DNA of 35,367 nucleotides, from assembly GCA_017471945.1 (NCBI GenBank), contig JAFURH010000024.1, positions 1-35,367 on the forward strand. Reading direction: 5' to 3'. The position numbers were made by a program, and so were the translations under genes. Positions 16,473 to 26,193 of the stretch are shown here, piece after piece. The DNA is from Clostridia bacterium. Its GTDB lineage: Bacteria; Bacillota; Clostridia; Christensenellales; Borkfalkiaceae. The notes beneath the pieces were generated by a model that saw only the letters and a list, made by a program, of their open reading frames with translations, did no database searches and was not told the DNA's origin. How positions within the stretch are numbered: position 1 is the first letter of the stretch; every line of letters begins with the position of its first letter.

Positions 16473-18512
16473 ATGAAAAAGTTGAAAAAGTTGAAAAAAG
16501 CAACGTCAATATTCTTATCTATGATTTTAAGTGCTTCTTTTTTGGTCGGCTGTGCTGAAAAGGAAAGCGTTGAAACGATTCAAGGTCCACGAGAGGTCAA
16601 TAGAAGAACTTTTACCGACGGCATACATCAATTTGAGTCGAAAGAAAGAGCAGATTATCTTGTATCGCAAGGTAAATCGGATTACATTATCGTAATGCCT
16701 AAAACTTCCGACAAATACACGCAAATGGCGCTTACCGAATTGACTACGTTATTCGAGCAAGCTACGGGGATTAATTTGCCGTATATCGTAGAAACCGAAG
16801 AAGGACTTACCCATTCAAGCACGGCAAAATACATTTCGCTTGGAAATACGAAAATGTTTGAATCGTCGGGCATTACTTTGGACATAGAAACGTTAAAGAC
16901 GCAAGGCGTACGTATCGTCACGTTAGATAATACCGTTTATATCAATGGCGGAACGAATGGCGGCGTATTATGGGGCGTATATGATTTTCTTCAAATCTTA
17001 TTTGATTTTGAGATGTTTTACGAGGATTGCTGGTATATTGACGAAAACGTTAAAAACTTGAAAATGCGTAGTTTTGACGTTGTAGATGTTCCCGATATAG
17101 AAACGAGGCTGCATTTCTCGGGGTATGTTCACGAGGATATAAACAACATTTCCTATCGTTTCCGTATGCCCTATGAGGGAAACAGCAACCTAATACCGTT
17201 GGGGGACACCGAAAACGGTGCGAGAGCTAGAGGTATTCACAACACGGACGTGATATTCTACAAAAAAGCACCCGATTATGATTCTAATTGGAGTTCGGAC
17301 AACGGAGCACAATTATGCTATACAGCGCACGGCAATCAGGAAAGCTATGATAAAATGGTGGAAAAAGGGGCAAAAATGGTGCAACAGGGTTTAAAGACCT
17401 ACACCCCCGAACAATATCCTAATTTTAAATATGCGACGATTACTATGACCGACGATTTTCAACGTTGTACTTGCGACGCGTGCGGTGTGGCGAAAGAGAA
17501 ATACGGCGCGGACAGCGGGGCAATCATTGTATTTTTAAATAAAGTAATGGAAAAGGTATCCGCTTGGATGGAATTGCCTGAAAACGCAGCGTACAAGAGA
17601 GAAGACTTCCGCTTATTCTTTTTTGCATATCAATGCTACATAGAAGCTCCCGTTCGCTACGACGAAACGGAGAAAAAATGGGTAATAAAGCACCCCGATT
17701 GTGAAATGCGTGACGACGTGGGGGTTTATTTAGCAACTATGCCGGGCGTACATTATGCTTCCAACATTTACGAAGACGAGGTAAACGACGTTGGAAGATT
17801 AAATATGGAACAATGGTTTGATATTTCAAAGGAGATTTACCTTTGGACGTATAATATAAATTTTAGTGCGTCGCAGTTTTTTAGCGCGCATACCGTATTT
17901 GATAACGATTATTATCAATTTATGGCGAGTGGTCCTGTCGCTATTATGGAGACGCAAAACCGTTGGGATTCCTATGCAAGCTGTTTTAATCACTTAAAAC
18001 CCTATTTAGATTCCAAACTGATGTGGGATTCTTCGTTAGACGTAGACGCACTCATTGAAAGGTATTTTGAAGTGATGTACGGCGAGGCTGCGCCCGTAAT
18101 GAAAGATATTATGATGCAAATGCAGTCGCATAACCTGCAAATTCTTGAAGACTTAGATATTATGGATCAAATCTGGAAATCTTATTTTTACACTGTTGAT
18201 AATAAGGATTTTTGGCCAATTTATCTTATCAAGAGCTACGAGGAAAAATTTGACTTGGCGCGCAGTATCATCAAGGAGAAATATGAAGTAGTTGACCCTG
18301 AAAGATGTGAGCTGTTGATAAGCCATATCGATATAGAATATGTGGGCATAGCGTATTATTTCCTGTCGCTGTATCAAGACAATCCGGGTGATGTGGATTT
18401 GTACAATAAGGTGAAAACGTATTTTAAAACGGAACTTGTAAAGCTTCCTTTGGATAAATTCAACGCTCCCGGTAAAGGAATATCTTTAGCCGAGTTTGAA
18501 AAATCGCTTTAA
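16473..18512 (+). CDS. DUF4838 lipoprotein, putative surface glycoside hydrolase
   Basis: A 679-aa lipoprotein with lipobox LVGC (Cys27). An N-terminal GH20b/GH67N-like alpha/beta domain (about 45-190; VMPKTSDKYTQMAL, INGGTNGGVLWGVYDFLQ) is followed by a DUF4838 region with the hallmark cysteine-rich motif DDFQRCTCDACG in a TIM-barrel-like context, and a helical tail. DUF4838 proteins occur in polysaccharide-use loci and are thought to be glycosidases related to the GH67/GH20 folds; the substrate is not established for this one. The start follows AAGGAGAAG, 10 bp after the Ig-like protein, and the next gene's RBS overlaps its stop, so the genes look co-transcribed. Confidence 0.85.
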   Translation: MKKLKKLKKATSIFLSMILSASFLVGCAEKESVETIQGPREVNRRTFTDGIHQFESKERADYLVSQGKSDYIIVMPKTSDKYTQMALTELTTLFEQATGINLPYIVETEEGLTHSSTAKYISLGNTKMFESSGITLDIETLKTQGVRIVTLDNTVYINGGTNGGVLWGVYDFLQILFDFEMFYEDCWYIDENVKNLKMRSFDVVDVPDIETRLHFSGYVHEDINNISYRFRMPYEGNSNLIPLGDTENGARARGIHNTDVIFYKKAPDYDSNWSSDNGAQLCYTAHGNQESYDKMVEKGAKMVQQGLKTYTPEQYPNFKYATITMTDDFQRCTCDACGVAKEKYGADSGAIIVFLNKVMEKVSAWMELPENAAYKREDFRLFFFAYQCYIEAPVRYDETEKKWVIKHPDCEMRDDVGVYLATMPGVHYASNIYEDEVNDVGRLNMEQWFDISKEIYLWTYNINFSASQFFSAHTVFDNDYYQFMASGPVAIMETQNRWDSYASCFNHLKPYLDSKLMWDSSLDVDALIERYFEVMYGEAAPVMKDIMMQMQSHNLQILEDLDIMDQIWKSYFYTVDNKDFWPIYLIKSYEEKFDLARSIIKEKYEVVDPERCELLISHIDIEYVGIAYYFLSLYQDNPGDVDLYNKVKTYFKTELVKLPLDKFNAPGKGISLAEFEKSL

Positions 18513-18522
18513 GGAGAACGTT

Positions 18523-21500
18523 ATGAGAAAGAATAAATTTTTATTGCTTTTGGCAATGTCGACGGTGTGTTCTTTTTGCGTGTTTGCCGGTTGTGAAGCA
18601 GGTTGTCAAGGCGCAACGAAAAACAATAACGAACCGCAGAGCAAGATAGAGAGAGAAGACAACGCCATTACGCTCGAATTAAACAAAACGGTCTTTTCCA
18701 ATATGGTAATCGGCGACGAAAACTTATTATATGCAACCTTCACCGAAATCAGCGGTGAAAAGGTAGAATGGGAAAGCTCGAAGTCTGAGGTCGCAACGGT
18801 TGAAAAGGTAAATGAAAATATCGCTAAAATCGTGGCGGTCAACACAGGCGAAGCCGTAATTACGGCGAAATATGGTGCTTTCACCCAAACCTGTGCGGTT
18901 TCCGTCACGCAGAACGGTATATACCCGGCTTTGTACTTAGAAAACGGCGTAAAGGAAACCGCCGTTATAGAAAAGGGCGGCCTATTCGATTTATCAACTT
19001 ACGTATTGTTTAACGGAAAGCAGTTTGACGATATGGAGGTAAGCTATGTTTTAGAAGATCCGACCTATGGCGTAATTGATGAAGAGAATAAAACGTTTAC
19101 AGCAGGGGATACAGTAGGCACGACGACGATTACGCTGGAGGGCAAATGGCGCAATATCCACTCGGAGCTTTTAAAAAAGACGATTACCTTACAAATCGTT
19201 TCGAGTACGGTCGTTAGCGTGAACAACGGCGAGTTTTCGCAAATCGAGTTGTACACGGTTGCGTCCTTGCAAGGAAACGCGTATAAGAACGAACAAATAA
19301 TCAACTCCATCAAAGTCGAAGAGGACGGGCAGACGAGTACGGATTATAGTATAGCCATCACCGATCACCAGCCCGCCGACGGCACGGATAGAGAAGTAGC
19401 TTTTTGGGACGGCGACAAGGTGGTTGCCAACGCATTCGGTAAGGCAAACTTCACCATTTCGGTAGGAGAGGATTATTCCATTTCTTATCCCATCGAGGTC
19501 AAACGTCCGTTAGTTCCCTATGCGAATCGGATAGAATGGTTCTCCTATTTAGACGGGGAGCTTCCCACCGACGAAATTTTCTCGCAAGCGGACGGGCAAA
19601 TGGAAATTATAGACGCTTATCAAGACGAAAACGTTTTGAGAGTTGAGAACGGAAAGGTATTTGGCGTCACCTCCAAAGCTACGGACGCAATGAGCGTGGA
19701 AACGATCGAGGTTTATAACGATAAGGTAGGTTATATTCTCAACGTGGAAACGTATGCGCAGGTCATAGACGAGCCGAAAGATATGAATTTTATGTTCGAC
19801 GGCAATTTGAACGGCTACGTATATTTAAGAAATAACATAGTCGTTCGGGATCGCTTAGCAGGCGCTGGCTCAAACGCAGCGTTTAGCGGCGTATTTGAAG
19901 GGAACGGCTATAAAATAACTATTCCTATGCGCGAGAAAGGCGTGTTCAGCGGTCAATTGAAAGGCACGGTTCGAAACGTATGGTTTGAGATTACCGACGT
20001 AAAAGATATGGGCGGCTATAACTCAAACGCTTTAATTGCTACTTTGGCGACGGAAGGCGCGACGTTGGAAAATATTTACGTCACTTTAGACGAAACGGAC
20101 GCCGTTGCGCCAACTCGAGGTGTTTGTTTATTCGAATCCGTCGGGGGGCAAACGACGATCAGAAATTTGGTTGCCGATTTCGGCGGCGTATTTCTTGAAT
20201 CCGGCTACGACGTGATTTCGAGCAATTATAGAACTTGTAGACACGGCTTGCTTTGTCAATATTTTGGTAAATTTGACACGGAATGCGAATACGAAAATTT
20301 ATATTTCATTTCTTCGGGTTTAAAGTATCTTTCGTATTCCCAAACCGAAGCGGAACCCGATAAGGGATCTATTACGTATGCCGGCAACGACGAGGCGCTT
20401 AAGCTCGCCGATTCGGAATCCGAAGAAAAGAAAAACAAGACGCAGAACGTATTAAAAACAGTAAAACGCTATGATACCGTGACGGATTTGATTGCCGCCG
20501 GCAACGATTTGAGTACGTTTGATACGAGATACTGGGATATCAAAGCGGGCCACCCCGTATGGCGTGCGGTGCAAGCGAGCGTGAACGGCGAGGAAACGAA
20601 TAATATTTCTTTGTTTAACACCGCAAACGCACAAGAAAATACTGCGACGATAGACGTCAAAGTTATGGGCGTATCGGTACCCTTTACCTTAGCGGTTGAA
20701 AGCGGCAACGCTGATATTCTTTCCATCGTTGATAATAAAGTGACGGCAAAGCAAGGGGCAATCGGCTCGGCGGTTTTGGTGGCAACCTATAAAGTAGACA
20801 ACGACGAAGTGAAGATGCGTTTTAACGTGGACGTTTTGCCTGCATTGTCCAATGAGGTTATGTATTGGAGTACGAGTACTCAACAAGCCTACTTCCCCGA
20901 CGGAGTGTTGCAAGCAGGGGAAACGCTGGAAACGGTGACCGATTTTGAAACTTCTACGTTGCTGTATTCTGTAATACGCGGCTATAATAACGTCTTACTT
21001 GACAATACTGGTAGCGTAAAAACGTTCCGCGCAATCGTCAGAGGCTCGAAAGGCACGATCTTAACGCTGAATGTGCGTAGCTATACGTTAATGATAACCA
21101 AAGCTTCGGATATGGATTTCCTTCAACCTGATACCACCATAACGGGCAGTTATGCGCTCGCAAACGATATTACGGTGGACGAATGGACGCACGTTTCACT
21201 CGGCGATTTATCGGCGGTAGCGTCTAGCACAAGCTTCAACGGCGTATTCGACGGAAACGGCTACACGCTTACTTTCCCGCAAAGGGCATACGGCTTGTTT
21301 GGAAATATTGGTTCTACTGCTATCGTTAAAAACGTCTGCTTCAAAATAACCGCAAGATCAAGCATCAACGACGTTGACTTAAATCCCAATACGAATAAAG
21401 GCGGTTTGCTTGGCGTATCTTCGGCTGGCACGTTCGAAAATATATACGTCGAAGTTAGCGGTACGGCGAATAGAAATGGTATCGGTTTATTTGGTAGTCT

Positions 21501-21891
21501 TTTAACAACGTCGTCTTTGAAAAACGTCGTTGTGGATTACGGGGAGACGTATTTATTAGGGACAAATGGCATAACCGTTTGGGGAACAAAAGGCTATTTG
21601 ACTTGCTCCTCTCAAACACCTATGGACGGAGCGGTTCTTTCCAACGTTTACGTTATCGGCGAAAACGGAACGAAGTATTTGCACGAACGCGGCGGAAGTC
21701 ATAAATACACTCCCAAAGTCGTTGCGGAAAATGAATACGGCGGAGCGGAGTCGGGTGAAATAGTGGTGGTCGGCGTAAGGCGCTACGATAGCCAAGCGAA
21801 GCTTATCGCAGACGAGTCGGCAGACTTGACAGGCTTCGACGCCACCTACTGGGATACTACGAACGGTGCGCCCGTTTGGAAAAATAAATAA
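18523..21891 (+). CDS. Large surface lipoprotein with Big2 domain and two beta-helix modules
   Basis: A 1122-aa lipoprotein with lipobox VFAGC (Cys24). The start is ATG 18523 after AAGGAG; an in-frame ATG nine codons earlier lies inside the previous gene without an RBS. After a Ser/Asn-rich linker comes a Big2-type Ig domain (about 48-130; EWESSKSEVATV ... GEAVITAKYG) and a further Ig-like region. Two GLUG/beta-helix-like modules follow (about 409-683 and 855-1122). Each runs from a G-x-Y-x-L-x-N-x-I start through F-x-G-x-F-x-GNGY and G-x-F/LFG to a closing YWD...PVW. Module 2 shares near-identical DNA with the next large gene. It probably acts in adhesion or glycan binding; no catalytic site is seen. 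Confidence 0.8.
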   Translation: MRKNKFLLLLAMSTVCSFCVFAGCEAGCQGATKNNNEPQSKIEREDNAITLELNKTVFSNMVIGDENLLYATFTEISGEKVEWESSKSEVATVEKVNENIAKIVAVNTGEAVITAKYGAFTQTCAVSVTQNGIYPALYLENGVKETAVIEKGGLFDLSTYVLFNGKQFDDMEVSYVLEDPTYGVIDEENKTFTAGDTVGTTTITLEGKWRNIHSELLKKTITLQIVSSTVVSVNNGEFSQIELYTVASLQGNAYKNEQIINSIKVEEDGQTSTDYSIAITDHQPADGTDREVAFWDGDKVVANAFGKANFTISVGEDYSISYPIEVKRPLVPYANRIEWFSYLDGELPTDEIFSQADGQMEIIDAYQDENVLRVENGKVFGVTSKATDAMSVETIEVYNDKVGYILNVETYAQVIDEPKDMNFMFDGNLNGYVYLRNNIVVRDRLAGAGSNAAFSGVFEGNGYKITIPMREKGVFSGQLKGTVRNVWFEITDVKDMGGYNSNALIATLATEGATLENIYVTLDETDAVAPTRGVCLFESVGGQTTIRNLVADFGGVFLESGYDVISSNYRTCRHGLLCQYFGKFDTECEYENLYFISSGLKYLSYSQTEAEPDKGSITYAGNDEALKLADSESEEKKNKTQNVLKTVKRYDTVTDLIAAGNDLSTFDTRYWDIKAGHPVWRAVQASVNGEETNNISLFNTANAQENTATIDVKVMGVSVPFTLAVESGNADILSIVDNKVTAKQGAIGSAVLVATYKVDNDEVKMRFNVDVLPALSNEVMYWSTSTQQAYFPDGVLQAGETLETVTDFETSTLLYSVIRGYNNVLLDNTGSVKTFRAIVRGSKGTILTLNVRSYTLMITKASDMDFLQPDTTITGSYALANDITVDEWTHVSLGDLSAVASSTSFNGVFDGNGYTLTFPQRAYGLFGNIGSTAIVKNVCFKITARSSINDVDLNPNTNKGGLLGVSSAGTFENIYVEVSGTANRNGIGLFGSLLTTSSLKNVVVDYGETYLLGTNGITVWGTKGYLTCSSQTPMDGAVLSNVYVIGENGTKYLHERGGSHKYTPKVVAENEYGGAESGEIVVVGVRRYDSQAKLIADESADLTGFDATYWDTTNGAPVWKNK

Positions 21892-21919
21892 TCAAAATTT
21901 ATCAAAAGGAGGATAAATT

Positions 21920-22042
21920 ATGAAACACTATGTATCACTGAAACTCGTTATTGTATACTGCAAAAACGCAGATATAATAACAGCAAGCGGAATCAACGAA
22001 AAAATTACCGATGTTTCCGGCTTCTGGGGCACTGAGGACTAA
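21920..22042 (+). CDS. Small 40-aa peptide gene between the two beta-helix genes
   Basis: ATG 21920 follows a near-perfect AAAGGAGG site, and the frame ends at TAA 22040 after 40 codons. The peptide starts MKHYVSLKLVIVYC, continues KNADIITASG and ends SGFWGTED. This layout (Lys/Tyr start, beta strand, Asp-Ile-Ile-Thr-x-Ser-Gly, acidic end) resembles small unannotated peptides I recall from Clostridia, of unknown function. It has no signal peptide or membrane helix. It sits 28 bp after one surface protein and 16 bp before the next, with its own strong RBS, so it is probably translated. Its role could be regulatory or as a precursor peptide, but nothing in the sequence proves either. Confidence 0.55.
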   Translation: MKHYVSLKLVIVYCKNADIITASGINEKITDVSGFWGTED

Positions 22043-22058
22043 GGCAAGGAGGGAAAAA

Positions 22059-24653
22059 ATGAAGAAGAGTAAAAAGAAATTAGTAGGGTTAACTCTTGCG
22101 GCGTGCGCATTATCCTTGACTGGCGCAATGCTGTGTATTTCCTCGCCGAAAACGGTTAGTGCAGCCACTTCGTATGGATTGACGATGTCCAAAGGCGCGG
22201 CTGTACGTTTGGAAACTGACGACGACTCGATCCCTGTGAACGGTTTGCGCTTCGACGCGCAAATGACCAAAGCGGGTTATAACGCTTTGCAGGGTTCGGA
22301 AGGTTCGGAAATCGTTTTATCGAGTACCGCAACGGCAAACAAAGTATCGAAAACCGTAGAATGGGTGTTAAAAAGCACAACGAAAGAAGCGGAAGAGCCT
22401 TTATTTGATAGTAAAGACGTTGCAAAATTCTACCATACGCTTACTTTCGAGAGCTTGTCCGAAGAAAAGTTAAAGCAAGCCAACGCGTTTGATTTCGAGG
22501 TATCTTTTACATTAGAAGTGGACGGAGAGACGGTTTGGGAAAGCGAAACGGAAACGCGTTCTATGCGGCAGGTTGCGTATATAGAATATACGACGGAAGG
22601 AATGGAGGGCTATCAAGAAGAGGCGTTGCTCAATTACTTTTCCGAAGGCGAGGATAACGAGACGGTGTATTCCGTAGGCGAAGCAGATGAAAACACGGTT
22701 TCCGCCGTTGTTGCGACCACCGCGTATGCCGAAATCGACGGAATGTTCGTAGACGTATCAAGCACGGCAATGAAGGATTTATACGCAGAGAACGCAACGC
22801 ACGTCGTCGTCTTTGACGAAAACAACGTAGCAAGCAAAACGCCTATTAAATGGCCCGACGCAATGATTTCCACCGCAGCAGAAATGTCGGCGTTGTTGAC
22901 CGACGGCACGACGCAAGCAGGAAAATATTACGTCCTTAAAAACAATATTTATATTCCCGAGCTGACGGCTATGGCGGCAGCAAATACTTATACTCCGTCT
23001 ATTACCTTCAACGGAATTTTAGACGGGAACGGGTATGCTCTTTATGCGCCGCAAAGAATGTTCGGTTTATTTGGTAATATTGGTACGGGCGCCGTCGTTA
23101 AGAATATGAAAATCGTGGTTGACGTAAGCAGCGTGGAGAATTTGCAAGGTTCTCTCAATCAAAATGTTGTTTTAGGCGTAAAAATACTTGGAACGCTTGA
23201 CAATTTGTATATAAAAATGATAGGCGACGCCACAAAAATTGAAATGTACGGATTTATGTTGTTCAATTACGCTACAACGGATTCCTCTGCGTTCAAAAAT
23301 TTAGTGCTTGATTATGCGGATATGTTGCCCGTTTCGCCTACCGCGCAAGGCAATGAAAAATATAATTCTTTGCTTGGCGCGAGCGATATACCAGAACTTT
23401 TGACGAATATACACACAATCTCCACAACGTGTGATTGGTTGCGCCCTACTGAAAAAGCGACGGTAGGCTCGGCAGGGTATGAAGAAGTATCCTTGCATTC
23501 GGATATGACGACTATTCCCGTAGAGGATTTGTCGGAGCAATATTGGGATAAAACGGGCGCAGTTCCCGTTTGGAAGAAGGATAAGGTTGTAGATAACAAT
23601 CAAGTCCTTTGGTCTGCAAACACCAAAATCGGACACCTGGTAGAAGGTTTACTTCCTGAGGGCGAGAGCGTACAATCCGTTAAGGACTTCGTTTCCGGTA
23701 CCGTCTATTATGAAAACGGCGGCTGGAAAAATACGGATCTGTTACCTCAGGACAAGGGAGAAACCGCTCCTGTAATCTTTTATAAGGCGGTGGAAGTAGT
23801 CGGTTCGAACGATACGATAGTAAAAACGTTTATGAACGTGTATAATAGAGTGATTACGGAAGCGGACCATATGCAGTTTCTTGCGTCGGCTGGCTCTACC
23901 GTTGCGGGCAAATATATTATGGTAGACAACGTGACGGTGACTGAATGGTCGGACGATTCGGCTACTACGATGTCTGCGATAACCTTCGACGGCGTATTCG
24001 ACGGAAACGGCTACACGCTTTCTACCCCGCAAAGACTGTACGGCTTGTTTGGAACAGTTAATGAAAACGCTGTTATTAAAAATATCCGTATGAACGTGAC
24101 GGCGAGAGGTAGTAAGATTAACGATATTGTTGTGAGTCCTGTTTCATCAGGAACGGGTGGCGTGCTCGCTTTTAAAGTTAACGGTGCTTTTGAAAATATA
24201 TATGTTCAAGTGTCTGGTACGGCATCTACACAAGGTATAGGCTTGGTTGGTTTGTTGAATCAATCGGCATCTTTGAAAAATGTCGTTGTGGATTACGGTA
24301 CAACATATAACACAGGCATTACCAGCCCTCAATACTACAAAGGTTATTTGACCTGTGCAAGTCAATTACCTGAAGATGGAGTGATTCTTGTAAACGTCTA
24401 TGCTATCGGGGAAAATAAAACGAAGTATTTACACGAGCGCGGAACTAGTACTTATAACCCCAGAGTTGTAGCGGAAAACGAATATGATGCAACGGTAACG
24501 ACGCCTATTGCCGAAAGTAAATTGTCCGGCGTCAGACGTTATAACAACGTAGCGGCTGTAGTTGCAGATACTACGGAAGGTAAAGACTTAACAGGTTTTG
24601 ACAGCACATATTGGGATACGACAAGCGGCGCGCCTGTTTGGAAAGATAAATAA
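22059..24653 (+). CDS. Large secreted protein with two beta-helix modules, paralogue of the 18523 gene
   Basis: An 864-aa protein starting at ATG 22059 after AAGGAGGG; the longer in-frame reading starts inside the small peptide gene. The Sec signal peptide is probably cut after TVSA (near residue 35). The N-terminal domain (about 36-190) begins with GAAVRLETDD and GLRFDAQM, a phrase seen in other clostridial surface proteins. Two beta-helix-like modules (about 269-509 and 596-864) repeat the plan of the upstream lipoprotein, including GLFGNI/GLFGTV and the closing YWDKTGAVPVWK and YWDTTSGAPVWK. It has no LPXTG, lipobox or SLH anchor. It ends at a hairpin that closes the block. Expected role: surface glycan or host contact. 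Confidence 0.8.
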   Translation: MKKSKKKLVGLTLAACALSLTGAMLCISSPKTVSAATSYGLTMSKGAAVRLETDDDSIPVNGLRFDAQMTKAGYNALQGSEGSEIVLSSTATANKVSKTVEWVLKSTTKEAEEPLFDSKDVAKFYHTLTFESLSEEKLKQANAFDFEVSFTLEVDGETVWESETETRSMRQVAYIEYTTEGMEGYQEEALLNYFSEGEDNETVYSVGEADENTVSAVVATTAYAEIDGMFVDVSSTAMKDLYAENATHVVVFDENNVASKTPIKWPDAMISTAAEMSALLTDGTTQAGKYYVLKNNIYIPELTAMAAANTYTPSITFNGILDGNGYALYAPQRMFGLFGNIGTGAVVKNMKIVVDVSSVENLQGSLNQNVVLGVKILGTLDNLYIKMIGDATKIEMYGFMLFNYATTDSSAFKNLVLDYADMLPVSPTAQGNEKYNSLLGASDIPELLTNIHTISTTCDWLRPTEKATVGSAGYEEVSLHSDMTTIPVEDLSEQYWDKTGAVPVWKKDKVVDNNQVLWSANTKIGHLVEGLLPEGESVQSVKDFVSGTVYYENGGWKNTDLLPQDKGETAPVIFYKAVEVVGSNDTIVKTFMNVYNRVITEADHMQFLASAGSTVAGKYIMVDNVTVTEWSDDSATTMSAITFDGVFDGNGYTLSTPQRLYGLFGTVNENAVIKNIRMNVTARGSKINDIVVSPVSSGTGGVLAFKVNGAFENIYVQVSGTASTQGIGLVGLLNQSASLKNVVVDYGTTYNTGITSPQYYKGYLTCASQLPEDGVILVNVYAIGENKTKYLHERGTSTYNPRVVAENEYDATVTTPIAESKLSGVRRYNNVAAVVADTTEGKDLTGFDSTYWDTTSGAPVWKDK

Positions 24654-24667
24654 TAACAAATAATTAG

Positions 24668-24720
24668 AGCAATCGTTCTGCCCGACAGGTTTTCCTATCG
24701 GGCGGAAAGGTTGCTTTGTA
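24668..24720 (+). terminator. Probable terminator closing the import/surface block
   Basis: CTGCCCGACAGG (24678-24689) pairs with CCTATCGGGCGG (24694-24705) around a TTTT loop. Outer arms AGCAA (24668-24672) and TTGCT (24711-24715) extend the stem with internal mismatches. The downstream T-tract is short (TTTGT), so termination may be partial. The remaining stretch to 24857 is AT-rich with a short hairpin at 24782-24797 and no gene. Confidence 0.6.
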
Positions 24721-24812
24721 TAAAAATTGAAAGATAAAAAAATAATTGTTGATTTAGAAAAAAAGCGCAGATGCTAAAAAAGTTCTTGCGAAAGAACGTG
24801 GAGGTCGGCATT

Positions 24813-24840
24813 TTGCGATAATTATAAAGACGAATATAAT
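24813..24840 (+). promoter_or_regulatory. Possible promoter for the GH4 gene and the following block
   Basis: TTGCGA (24813-24818) and TATAAT (24835-24840) have a 16-bp spacer. The predicted transcription start would fall at about 24847, within or just after the RBS (AAAAAGGAAAAG), which is awkward. The true start site may differ. Confidence 0.35.
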
Positions 24841-24857
24841 TAAAAAGGAAAAGAAGA

Positions 24858-26162
24858 ATGAAAATAGTATTTTTGGGGGCTGGAAGCACCGTATTTGTAA
24901 AAAACGTATTAGGCGATTGTATGTTAGCGGAAGGGATTCAGGATTTTGAGGTAGCTCTCGTTGATATCAATCAAGAGCGTATGCAAGAGTCCTACGAGCT
25001 TATTTGCGCTTTACGGGATAAATATAAACCGACGGTCGTCATTAAGAAATACGACGCGAATGAGGAAATACAAATTAAAGAGGCTTTTTCGGGGGCAAAA
25101 TATATCGTCAACGCTATTCAAGTCGGCGGATACGAGCCTTGCACGGTGACAGATTTTGAAATTCCCAAAAAGTACGGCTTACGCCAAACGATAGGAGATA
25201 CCGTCGGGATCGGCGGGATTTTCCGTGCCTTGAGAACAATGCCCGTTATGAAAAGATATGCGGATATTATGGAAGAGGTTTGCCCCGATACCTATTTTTT
25301 GAATTACGTCAATCCGATGAGTATTTTGACGGGGTATATGCAGCGAAATACGAAAATCAATACCTTAGGGCTTTGCCATTCTTGTCAGGTAGTGTTGTCT
25401 ACGGGTAGCTCTTTGGGGATCGAAGGCTGGGATACTGCGGAATATACTTTAGCTGGAATTAACCATATGTGTTGGCTATTGAGCGTAAAGGATAAAGACG
25501 GAAAGGATTTATATCCCGAATTTAAAAAACGCTTTAACGAAACGAGAGAGGGCGATTTGGTTAGACTTGAGATTATGAATCGCTTTGGGTATTATAATAC
25601 GGAAAGCAGCGAACATACCGCAGAATATCATCCTTATTTTATCAAAAAAGATCATCCCGAGCTGATTGAGCGTTATCAAATTCCCTTAGACGAATATCCT
25701 CGCCGTTGCGTAGAGCAAATCGAACAATGGAAAAAACAAAAGGAGGAGCTGAATAAGGCAGAAAATATTCGTCACGAGAGATCGAGGGAGTATTGTTCGC
25801 GCATTATCGAAGCGATAGAAACGGGTGTTCCGTATAAAATTTATGCGAACGTACAAAACACCGATTTAATCACTAACTTACCAAAAAATGCCTGTGTAGA
25901 AGTGCCGATTATGGTAGACGGTAGTGGATATCATCCCTGCCACGTAGGGGATTTGCCCGATGAACTTGCGGCGCTGAATATGTCGCATATTGCCGTACAT
26001 AATATGGTCATCAAGGCGATGGAAACGCTTGAGAAGGAATATATTTATAAGGCGGCGTATCTCGATCCGCATACGCGCGATCAGTTGACCTTTGACGAAA
26101 TTAAAAATTTGTGCGACGATTTAATAGAAGCGCATAAGGGTTGGTTGCCTGAATTTCATTGA
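24858..26162 (+). CDS. GH4 family glycosidase, alpha-galactosidase type
   Basis: A 434-aa NAD- and metal-dependent glycoside hydrolase of family 4, cytoplasmic. The N-terminal Rossmann motif is FLGAGSTVF, followed by NAIQVGG and the MelA-like GDTVGIGGIFRALRT. Metal ligands are Cys173 in GLCHSC and His203 in INHM, and YVNPM lies between. GH4 subgroups differ in the motif after the metal cysteine; CHS is the form known from alpha-galactosidases, whereas phospho-glucosidases have CDM or CNV. An alpha-galacturonidase (LplD-like) cannot be excluded. It opens the plus-strand processing block after a terminator-like hairpin. Because the enzyme is intracellular, its substrate must be imported intact, consistent with the CUT1 transporter upstream. 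Confidence 0.88.
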   Translation: MKIVFLGAGSTVFVKNVLGDCMLAEGIQDFEVALVDINQERMQESYELICALRDKYKPTVVIKKYDANEEIQIKEAFSGAKYIVNAIQVGGYEPCTVTDFEIPKKYGLRQTIGDTVGIGGIFRALRTMPVMKRYADIMEEVCPDTYFLNYVNPMSILTGYMQRNTKINTLGLCHSCQVVLSTGSSLGIEGWDTAEYTLAGINHMCWLLSVKDKDGKDLYPEFKKRFNETREGDLVRLEIMNRFGYYNTESSEHTAEYHPYFIKKDHPELIERYQIPLDEYPRRCVEQIEQWKKQKEELNKAENIRHERSREYCSRIIEAIETGVPYKIYANVQNTDLITNLPKNACVEVPIMVDGSGYHPCHVGDLPDELAALNMSHIAVHNMVIKAMETLEKEYIYKAAYLDPHTRDQLTFDEIKNLCDDLIEAHKGWLPEFH

Positions 26163-26193
26163 TAAGAAGAAAGGCATACGGAGAAATTAAAAA

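Noticed and set aside
24782..24797. Short hairpin GTTCTT-GCGA-AAGAAC
   Set aside because: Six base pairs without a T-run, and too far from genes on either side to assign as terminator or operator.
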